Source: Epinephelus fuscoguttatus
Lineage: Eukaryota; Chordata; Actinopteri; Perciformes; Serranidae
Direction: 5' to 3'
DNA length: 64,000 nt
Assembly: GCF_011397635.1 (NCBI RefSeq)
Contig: NC_064759.1
Span: forward strand, 17,508,428 to 17,572,427
The first letter of the stretch is position 1, and every line of letters starts with the position of its first letter. Positions 51,218 through 62,700 of this stretch are shown here, in pieces. The notes under the pieces were generated by a model. The model was not told the DNA's origin. It was given only the letters and a program-made list of their open reading frames with translations, and did no database searches. Both the position numbers and the translations under genes were made by a program.

Positions 51218-53505
51218 TGTGAGTGAAAAGAGTTTCCTGAGTCATGTAGAATTAACTAGCCTTGGTCCCAGCCCAACAAAAACACACACACCCATATGTC
51301 TCCTCTGCCTTGTGGGTCAGTTGTTGTGAGCCCTTAGCTGCAGGGAGATGATGAACTGTCTGAATGGCACACCTGCCCATGGACTCTGGCACATATTGAC
51401 ACTCAGTAGCAACAGAGGCTGTTGTTAAAACACACACATACACACACCTTAGGAGGACCTTTGCTGATTCGTACAAACCCACATTGACCTGAGCAGTGCT
51501 TGAACTGCGTGCACACTCACTTGTCAGCAGTCTCACTCTGAGATTTATTGTGACAGGTAGCGCTTTAAGACGGCACAGCTGACTGCCGGAGCTGCTACTT
51601 TTTTTTCATACTGAATCACTGGTGGGAGAAGCGACATGCAAACATACACACACCGCGTTTTTCCTGGTACTGAGAATGGAGAGCTGTCGCTTTCACCACC
51701 AGCCATGTCATAGCCAGTCGAAAAGGTGTTGGAAGAAGATAAAGACAGAGGAGGAAAGGACGAATGCTTTGTGGAAGGAATATTTTTGTCAACTTTTGAT
51801 GCCTTTCTCACATTTCAAGGTCACCGCATTGCAGTTGCGAAGTTAAGAACTTGCCTTGGGTTGGCATAAGAATAGTAAACACTTAACCTGACTGTGGCAA
51901 CGAGAAGAAGAGAAACGCTCGGTATTCTGACAGCGAGTTTGTTTTTGGAGACAATCCCTGTAAATCCACACCATCCCCTTGTCTTTGTCTTTTTCCTTCA
52001 TCCCCACAAACTAGGACATGTGGGCACCTTTTTTTTTACATTGGTATAAGAAGAAAGGAAATGAAGGTGACTGTGAGGGCAGTGCTCATTCTCCCCTTGT
52101 CTAGACAGTAAGCTAGAAAGCAGACAGATGACATCAGAGGGACACATAATTTTCATAACTTTTTATCCTTGCTTCTTAATGTTCACCCCCACACGTCTCT
52201 CTCCCTCTGTCTCCCTTCCTCTGTGTTTTATTGTGGCCGCTGTTGTTTCTCATAAATTTAACAACATGTATTTTATTCACTGTGAAAATGAAACTGAGTG
52301 TTTTTCCATTCATAAATTCACTGCTGCATACCCGTGTCTCCTGTCCCATGCAGCCCTATCTGAAGAGCTGGTCCCAGGACCTTGGTGTCCCCATCCTGTC
52401 TGTGGACTACTCTCTGGCCCCAGAGGCCCCCTTCCCAAGGGCTCTGGAGGAGTGTTTCTACGCCTACTGCTGGGCTCTGAGAAACCACCACCTACTGGGT
52501 ACACACACCTCACACAGCATTGTTTATATCGGAGCACTGGCTCTTTTTTTTTTTGGTTCCCCAGTGCATTTTCGTTTACTTTCTAAGGTAATGGGAAAAG
52601 TATGTGCAGGTGAAATGCTAAATACATTAGGCAGGTAAAAGAAAGTTGGTTTATTAGAATTAATGAGCAGGCACAACACAACAGGGTAAAACTCCTTCCC
52701 AGAGTGAAGGTGCCCTGTGAACTGCCTCTGTAGATCCTCCCTTACATTTACCAAGTCCCTGTACTGCTCAAGAGGATTCATTCATCACTTTGAAAGTAAT
52801 CATGCTGCAGCACGATGTCTTGCATTGTACCCTTTGTTCTGCAATATCACGCAAATTGTGATGCTCAATATTCCGGCAGACAACAAAAGACATCTGGTCG
52901 GTTTCGGGTACATCCGCCCGCTGAAGCACGCTATGTCAAATTAACAGTGATCGCAGTGCAATATGTTTGTGCTGTAGTACAAGAAGACAGTATCATGGCC
53001 ATGAGGCAGACAGCGAGACAACACCCCCTCAAAGCAGCCAAATATTCAGCAGTGTTACGGTGGAGGAAAGAGATCCTGTTACTTGATGTGCGTCACACTG
53101 CTTTTTCCTCCACACCACAGTGGATTTCTCATAGCTGCAGAAAAAGACGTTTTTTTGGTCTTGTCTGTTTTTATTTTGTCCTCCATTTTTCTGTGTTTCC
53201 CCCATTGATTTGTTTTTTGTTTCTTTTCCAGTTTTTCTTCACCTCTATCATTACCTGCTATTTTTATCTCTCCAGGCTGGACTGGAGAGAAAGTGTGTCT
53301 GGCTGGTGACAGTGCTGGAGGCAACTTGTGTGTGACGACATCGATGCGCGCTGCTGCCTTCGGTGTGCGAATGCCAGATGGCATTGTGGCAGCCTACCCA
53401 GCTACCCTGCTGACCGCCTACGCATCGCCCTCCCGTCTGCTGACACTTATGGATCCCCTGCTGCCACTTAGTGTGCTCTCCCGGTGTCTCAGTGCCTACG
53501 CAGGT

Positions 53506-53545
<40 letters not shown>

Positions 53546-56500
53546 CAAAAATAAATGAAGTCAGGATTCTTGTTTTATCTGGTAGAATTGAGAATGAAGT
53601 TTGATTTATTTTCCTCCATTGTAGTTTCTTTCAAACAACTTATATTTCTGCTGCTCCACATCATACATACTCTTAACATCATGGTCTTTACTGTAGTGTA
53701 TTGTTGGTACCAATAATGATGCTGACAGCTACTTAAAGGAATAGTTAGGATTTTTGGAAGTGGAGTTGTATGAAGTACTTTTATAATCGGCTTCAAATCA
53801 GTCAAACTCAGCTGCCGGGATCATTACCTGCACCACATCATCCGACCGCATCCCCCCCGTTCTCCTCCAACTACACTCGCTCCCTGTTCAATACTGCATT
53901 GACTACAAACACCTTCTGCTCACCTTCAAAGCCCCTCACAACCTAGCTCCCACTTATCTCTCCGACCTTCTCCAGGAGCACACCCCCTCCTGCTGCCTGC
54001 GTTCTTCCTCTGCTGGCCTCCTGACCACCCCCACCTCACGCCTCAGCGCCATGGGTGCTAGTGCTTTCAGCTGCACTGCCCACAGGCTCTGAAACTCCCT
54101 ACCCTGACACATTCGACAGTCTGACAGCATTACATTATTCAAATCCCATCTCAAAGCCCACCTGTTTAAGCTGTTACCTACAGTAGATGGCGGTTGGCAC
54201 ACTCCAAGTTTGGAGAAGCAGATGGGAGTACCGCCACAGAAGCCAAACAATGTGCTGTTTTGGGGGTTAGCAGCAAGATGTGTTTTAGCCACTTAAAAAA
54301 AAGACTCACCTAAATAAAAACACAGTATCAGTTTGAGTGGACACTATATTGAGAATATATTTCACTGCTTTAATTTGCCATCAGAGAGCTTCCTTTTGCA
54401 CCACATTCTCCCAACTGTAGAACTTCTGTGTTCCTACGCATAAGTGCAACTGTGCGGCACACTGTATTAGGGCCAGAACAGATGTCATGTCTTTTACCAC
54501 CTAAAAAAAACAACACAAGGTTGGGCGCTGGGTGCCTTGTGCCTACTTTGTGCCAACTTTTGAGGGCACAGAGGCAGGTTGGGAGTGACGTTGCTAAGTG
54601 ACTATAACCAGCACTGTATCGTAGTCTATTTACCAGATATTGGAGCCGATTTTCTTCCAGAAGTTGTTTTTTAAGTGTATAAAATGTTCCTGTGAGACAG
54701 ATGTAAAGCTCTGGGTAGCCCTGCTCTAGAATGATCAACATGCGTTCCATATTTATCATAGACCGATGTTCATGGAAGAAAGGGAAGATATTTTTTTGGC
54801 TGTGTTTGGTTGGTTGTTGTCACATGACCTGTGGTGCATGGAGCTGCCTTTCAAAAGTTGAGCTTTGTTTATCTGAGGGTGCTGTCGTCACATCCTGAGA
54901 AACAGGTGCATGTGAACGCGTGCCTGCTGCGATGGTGTTGCCCTCGATTTTGAATGAGCCTTCTGTGCAGTTACATTAAAAACAATGGATTTGAGGGTGC
55001 ACAAAACATGGCATGTGTAAGGGCTCTTACTCCGCAGGTCAGCTGTTTGGGTCAGCCTTTTAGCAGTTTATGGAGGAGTCAACAAGTACAAAATGAGTTA
55101 CTATGACAACAACAATGTAATGGTGTTTACGGTGGAGGCAGAAGGATGCTTTTTATGAACCAGAGCATACAGAAAAACCTTTGTGGAGGGAGACTGAATG
55201 GGCTGAAAAAGAGAGAAGGGAAACTTCTGGGAAGTACGCAGGCCAAGAAAGAGCCCAAGCTAACTGTTTTTCATAATTTATCCATGCCTGGACCTGGTTA
55301 CAACTCAACTTCAGGATCTTTCTGAATCAGTAGATGCCAGCACTACTCCTTTCACTGGTTGTTTGGTAATTAGTTTCATTTATTTGTTGGCTTTAAGTGT
55401 AATTTCACCTGATGGTTTGGTACAGCAGTGTCTCCTCAGCAAGTGTCTTGCTCACTTATGTAGCAGTGGTTTTACATAATCCTCTTTAGAGAAATGTTAA
55501 CTGCAAACAGTGAGTTGTCTCCGTCTTGCAGGTGGAGTGTTGATGTCTATATTCAGTGCAACTAGCCACAGCTGTTTTCACTTCTTTGTTGGAATAGCCT
55601 TGAAAAACAAGCACGCATCATTGAAAGTTTTGTTGCAGTTTGATGGCACAGTAACACTGACTTGCGGTGTAATAGAGTGTGCGGCACAGTTACGCTTATG
55701 TGTAGGAATAAGGCGGTTAATTAAATATATAGTGCCTTTTTTTGTAAGTAACTAACATATGTTTTGCTGCTGCCCATGTCTGCATCAGTACAATGCTTAG
55801 CTTTTGTGGTGGTACTCCTGCCTGCTTCTCCAAACTGGGAGCATGTCGACCACCAAATACTGACTTTTGATAAGTACCTAATACAACCCCACAAAATCAG
55901 AACTCCCTCTTAAGTTTAGTTTTAAATTAAGATTTTGTTTTTCTTAATAGGGCTGGAACAGTTGTTTTTCACCGTTTCGGTTAATATAATTTATTCCATT
56001 AGCTTTTCTAATATAACCACATAAAAGCCCAAATTGATGTTTTTAAATTACTCACCAAACCTGACCAGCCACTTAATCACAAAATATCAGTATTCAGTTC
56101 ATGATATGAAAAAGCAGGCAGCTTTGACAACAGATAAAACACCTGACTGATGAGCAGAATTATAACACATTCTGTGTCAATTCAACTAATGTCAACAGTG
56201 CCCATCTTTTTCATGTCAAGACTGTAATAATGATGATATTAATCATAAAAGTGTTTCACTCTCATCTTGGGTCTCACCGTTGTCTCAATTCCTCATGTGG
56301 CACACAATGCGTACATATAATATAAAAAATTGTAATCATAAATCTCTATGGATTTTATTCTCGCCGTGTTGTATCGCGTCTGAAAAATCTTCGCTAACGA
56401 CTTGGCTTATTAGCATATAGATTGTTTTTCATGTGTTGTCATTAATGCAGTGAAAAGCAGGAGAAATTCCTACAAGTCTTTTGATAAATTGTTGTCTCAC

Positions 56501-57222
56501 CAGAAAAGGAGGACTGTAGTAATTGGCCAACTACGCCAGAATCTGACACAGAGATATTGTTTATCCTGTGTCGCCTTCAATAACTGCACTAAAACACTAA
56601 TCATCTTCTATTCACTCCTTCTGTCATCACTATGTATTCCTGTCTATAATACAAATTGCTGTATTGCAGTATTGAACCCGATCTGGCAGTGGTTTTCTTT
56701 ACTATTATACCGCTCCCATTATTGCTTTCCCATCTCCTCTTTTGTTACTCATTCATGCTGATTGAAGAATAACAAAAACACTTTCATCTCTCTTGTACAT
56801 CTATCTTTCCCCGCTAAGCCTTCATCTGTGTTTCCTTCTCCAGGCAATGAGCCGCAGACAGAGACGCAGGTAGAGAGAGTGAGCACGCTGAGCCTGGTGA
56901 GAAGAGACACGGCTCTGCTGCTCCGAGATTTCCGACAGGGAGCCACCAACTGGATCCAGTCTCTGCTGGATCCCAACAGAGCCTCAGCCTCTCCAAGCAC
57001 AGCTGCAGAGGCGCCACGAGGAGCCACTGGTATACTACCGACTGTGACTGTGTGTGTACGGGTGTGTTTGTGCGTGCATGTGCAGTCAGGTGGGAACATT
57101 AGACGCGATGTGGGTGGCATAAATGTGTTTTTGCTTGACAGCTACTGTGTTCAAAGTTTTCTATAGATGCAATCTGCTCCTGTCTTTGATCACGTCTATC
57201 CGCTGAAAGCTCAGATCAGATC

Positions 57223-57276
<54 letters not shown>

Positions 57277-59679
57277 TGTGTTTGTGTGTGAATGTGTGTG
57301 TGTGTGTGAATGTGTGTGTGTGTGTGGGCTGCCCACATTGTCAGTGTCTTCATTAAGCCAATTTAAGTGTTATGAGCGCAACATCAACGGCCCCAAATTT
57401 CATTTAAAGCCCATATGGAGGAGGTTATTGACATGGATCCCCATTATTCAGCATTCAGCCAACCAATTATGACTTTATCCCACCTTGTTGCGTAACACTC
57501 CCGTAGCCCATTCATATCAATTCACCTCTTATGAGCAGCCGAGCTTCGACAGTAATTGTTAATTGTAGCCACCGTAAATCTGGTGGCGAATCGTAATTTC
57601 CCCGGTGTCCCCTTAGCTAGGTGACACCCCCACAGCTGCAAGCCCAAACTAATGAGATTGTCATTGGTGGGTGTACATTATTAAAAGGCCATCATGGTGC
57701 TGAGATGGTTCATTATTAAAGAGATGGGAGATCGGTAGAGCTTTCTTTGTGAAGAGACCAGCCATGACGACGCTTACAGCTGTGTTTTGACGGCTGGGGC
57801 GGGCGGATGATATCACCATGACAGCACTATTTGAATTTCCTCCACCCACCTCTCCTCTCTTCTTCCTGATACATCCCAATTAGCATTTTAGGCTTTTAAC
57901 TGTTGGCTGTCAACCAGAGGACATATGATAAGTGGAAACTGGAGAATAAGTGAAAGTGATTGTGTACTCCTATTTGTGTATTTTTTTTTTTTCCCCCCCC
58001 GGTGTCCTTCAGCTGCTATTGACCCCAAGTAAATGTGAGTGGTCTCTTTATCCTGTACACACACCATATACTGTAGGTTGTGTGGTTCAAGGTAATGTTT
58101 AAATGAACTTTCTGTCAGTCTCAAACATTTTTTAACTCACTTTTTATTTTAGTTTCAGTGACTTGCACAATCATTTTCACAATTTTGCCTACAGTTTTAA
58201 AAAAAACTTTTTCAGCTGAATCGATATGGTTTATAGATAATGTAGTAAAAACAGAATAAAGATTTAAAGTTGCTGTGTGTAAGATTTAGGTAGATTTAGT
58301 GGCATCTACAGATGAGGACCGCAGATGGCAACTAGTTGAAACTTGTCCTTGTCTAGGATTCCTTCAGTGGTCTTGGTTCAGGAGTTTTTTACCGGGAGCC
58401 AAATTATCTACAGAGATCTCCTCCTCACCAAAACAGACCTGCTGATTGAGACTGAACAAAGCAGTTTCATGTTACAAATCAGTCTCTCTCAAATGCTGTT
58501 TGGCTTGTCAGAGATGGGCTGCTAGCTTAGCACCTGCTAATGTGTGCTCACCTTTTTTTGCTGATAACTCAATGTGTGCTCACCTTATTTCTGGTCAAGA
58601 CGTTAAGGAGGTTTTTACTGGGAGCCAAATTATCTTCAGAGGTCTCTTCCTCTCCGAAACAAAGGATGTGGTGATTGTAACCGGCAAAAACACTGAATGA
58701 AGCAGTTTCACATTAAAAATCAGTGTTATTTTGAAGCTGCTCATCATGGAGGAGCAGCTAACTATGGTGGCTAACACGAAAACGTGAATCCATCCAGAGC
58801 CTTTGGGTGCATTCTGAATCGCATACTTTTTCTTTTTACTTTCAGAAGGCACTCCAGCTGCCCTGCACACAATCGGGACATTATACTGTCTCTCTGTTAC
58901 GCCCTTAACTTTGACCCGCTTGCTTTTATATCCGTTACCTTGGAGATAACAGAAAAACGCCACTTACCGAGTTCGCCAGAGATAGAGGTCAACCCGGAGA
59001 GCTCTGCTGCTATTACTTTGCAATGTCCATAGTTTAAAAGTAAAGTTGTCGATCAGCTGTCATCTGTTTATGGCTCAGTGGATGTGATGTATCTTTCGCT
59101 GTGCAGAGAATGTGCAGAGAATAGCCAGAGAAGCATGCTGGCTTGAATAATGCAAAATCAAACAGGATGTAGTAGAGCGTCCTGGTTATTTTTAACGTAC
59201 TGCATTTGACATACTATGTATTGGGGCATGCTAAATCTTTTTCTGGCATACTATAGTATGGAAGTATGGGTACTGGAATGCACAGACTGGTTTGTGTGTT
59301 GTGAGCTACTGCAGAAACAAGGCAGACTCTGTAGAACAGGACCTGCTCTGTATGTAGTTATGAATGGCTCATTCTTAAGTAAACGAAAACACAAGAAATC
59401 TTATTTTCAGGTGATTTTATACTAAAGAAAACATACTTATTGTATTATATTCCGTTTCTGCCAATCTGTCCAATGATTTCCTACACACTGGCAAGAAACC
59501 TTCCTTGCAAACTGGACGTTTTGAAATTCAATAGTAATGAATAATGGGAAAAAAATACTTCAGCTAGAAGTGTTGAGCGTAATGGTTAGAGTAGAAGAAA
59601 GGTACAAGTCAGAAAAAAGAATGAATAATAACACAAAAAAACAAAACAAAAGGATGGATCGGGGTTAGGGGTAGGGAGT

Positions 59680-59728
<49 letters not shown>

Positions 59729-62700
59729 ACATAAGGAGATGAGATGAGTTGGGAAGACAAAGTCACATGTATCACTGACAGTGTATTGAAGGAATTAGAT
59801 TACTTTCCTGAGATTTCTACCTTGTTTTTTCCCAGTTAAAGGGTTTTTTGGGCAGTTTTCCCTTACCCGCTGTGAGGTTTCAAGTACAGAGGGATGTCGT
59901 GTTCTGTAAAGCCCTCTGAGGCACATTGTGATTTGTGATATTGGGCTTTATAAATAAAATTGAATTGAATTGAAATTGAATATTAGTATAACCATTGCAG
60001 GGCTCTGTCTTTTAATACATTTTTAGTTTTACTTTCAGGAGTCTCAAAGAGTATGTTATTTGCTCCATCTGGTAGATTTCCTATACCTTCTCAGTCCATA
60101 ATCTTTAAGTTGGGAGTTCAGGTTTTAATCACTTTATTATAATTCATTTAACTGCTGCTGTTAGTAATATTTGTGAAAGACACGTCCTTAGCCCTTCCAT
60201 CAGTGCCTTCTTGTATTTCGTCTAGCAGTGCCACCGTTGGATCTATTGTGAGATTTGGTGGCACACATCTTTAAGAGCCTCAAAGGCTTCTTCCCAAAAT
60301 GTTCTTAATTTAGGGCACGTCCAAATTATGTGAGTACAGTTGCCAATGTGTGTACTGGAATTTCTCCAATTTATTTGAGTGTGTTGGGCCCATTTTTTAC
60401 TACTATTTCTGGTGTCTGAAAAAAATGTCATCCATTTGAATTCCCTCCATGTATTTGTCTCAAACATTTTTATTTGGTTTTGCCAAATGTGTCATTCTTT
60501 GGTCTATTTTCACCCTCTCTCTCCATCTGGTTTCTTAGACACAGTGAGGAAGAGCATTTCGGAGGCATCCTTCTCATCTCCTCACGCTGACCCCCCTGTA
60601 GCCTCAGAGAACTCAGTCTTCCCATCCAGGAAATTATCTGTGAAGAGCCAGACTTGCCAAGACCTGGGATCCCACAACAATTCTACTTCTCGCAGCACGT
60701 CGCTGCTCTCCGAGCACACTGTATGTCACGCTTGAACATGTTTACATTGAGATTAGCATGCTCTTAGTTGATGCTCTTATCCACGAGAAGTTAACAGCAT
60801 TAAATGGCTAAGGGCTGTTGCTTAAAAGAACACTTGGCTGTTAGTGAGGATTGTTTGGGGAATTCAACCTGTATTTCGATGATAATTATTTTACCACTGC
60901 AATGAAGAGAACTCATACCAGCCTCCCACCTTTGATCAGGTTATCTCTGCCCGCATACAGCTCGCATTAAAACGATTTAGCGTACAGCTGTAGCCTTTTT
61001 AAGAGGCTGAGCAGTTCATCAGCTTGGAGATATTTTGGCCCTCTGTCATACAGTGCTGTATACCCTGCAGTGATGTGCATGTTTCATCTCAATGAACTCA
61101 GCTCAGATTATGTCACCCATGCCTCATAAATAGATTTGGCTATAAAATGCTGACTGGATATCAAAACTTTTTGGTTATGCAGGTACCGGCAAGGTATTGC
61201 AGATTATCCTTGCATGTCTTTTCACACAGGCGGCCTGGATTAGTGGCTGGCTTGGGAGAAATAGCGAGCAGGGGTGACGCAAGATTTTAAATATGCTTTT
61301 CCTCCTTGAAATGGGGTTTTGTTCAGCCAAGAGTCTCAGGCACCGAGCCAAGGTTTTTACAAGATTTTCACAAGGACAAAGTGCTGCGTGTGTGTTTGTA
61401 ATCAAGTTTGCCTGTCTAATATTTTATGCCTTTCCTCTTATTTCCTTGACATTACCTTCTCCCTGGACTCAGAGCTGTCTAACCTCACCTGAATTATTTC
61501 TTACCTCTTCTTTTATGTAGCCAGAAGAAGTGAGTTTCTTCCTTTCCAAGGATGCAGATGGCTCCATGTCCAACGACCTGTTTTCAGTGGCCATACCACC
61601 CCCTGCTGGAGAGGAGGGATCAGAGCTAGAGCACCCAAGGGAGTTTCCCCTGGGGTTTGAGCCGCTGCGCTCAGAGCAGCTCTCTGAGATGAGGCTGCAC
61701 ACGTCTCCAGTGGTCAAGGATCCGTTCTGTTCTCCTCTGCTGGCTCCTGATAGCATGCTGAAGGGGCTGCCACCTGTACATATAGTGGTAAGAAGAAGCA
61801 GCAGTTTGACTGATTGACAGGGTTGATATAGGAGGGAGAGCATTTACACAGTTTAATACACAGTGTCAAGCTGTCAGTCTGTGCGTTAAAGATGAGTCGT
61901 TGCAACTTTCAACATTCGTTTACATGTGGGATGCTCTATTAGAAAGCTGATCATTCAAATGTCTCCAGGATTTGGATTATTTGTTTATGATGTGAAGGGA
62001 AAGGAGGAGCAGAGAGGAGGTTGAACAAGGCAAAAATGTTAAGAGAGAGACTACCGAGGACTGTGCACTGCTTACATTGTCGTATCAGAGTGAGACAGAG
62101 TGTGATGGGAGCGATGGGGAGGTTGAAGCCTGCTCTCTCATGTGAGAAGGGTGTTAATATGAAAATGAAGAAATTGGTGCTGACTTTAAAGTGGCTCGAG
62201 TGAGTCAGCGAGAATGTAAAGAAAGCGGGGACAAAAGAGACTGGGATGCTTGGCTTCCTTTTCTTCATCCCTTAATTAAGATTCTTGACATGTCTGAAGG
62301 GAATCCTAATTTGCTTTTCACCATTTCCCACCCCCTTCCCCTCCCTCTCGCCTCCTCCTCCTCCTCCTCTTCTTCTTCTCCCCTCTCTCAGGCTTGCGCG
62401 TTAGACCCCATGCTGGATGACTCTGTGATGTTTGCCAAGCGTTTGAGGAACATAGACCAGCCTGTCACTCTGTGCGTGGTGGACGACCTCCCTCACGGCT
62501 TCCTCAGCCTATCGCAGCTCTCCAGGGAGACGAGGGAGGCTGCCAACGTCTGCGTGGAGAGAATTCGCGCCGTCTTCACCCAGAAGGACACACCCCCGGA
62601 GCCACGCAAGCATCGCAAACTGGAACGGACCGATAGGGGTGTGTCGGCCTCTTCTGGGGAAGCCGCTTCTCTCTTCATCGGCTCCAACGAGGGCGGGGAG

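Noticed and set aside
52128..52638. Extended frames around the lipe exon at 52354
   Set aside because: Only 52354-52498 has splice sites and homology; the frame before and after it is intron read-through.
57226..57326. Possible CRISPR-like regular repeats
   Set aside because: These are simple GT microsatellite variants without spacers, in a vertebrate intron.
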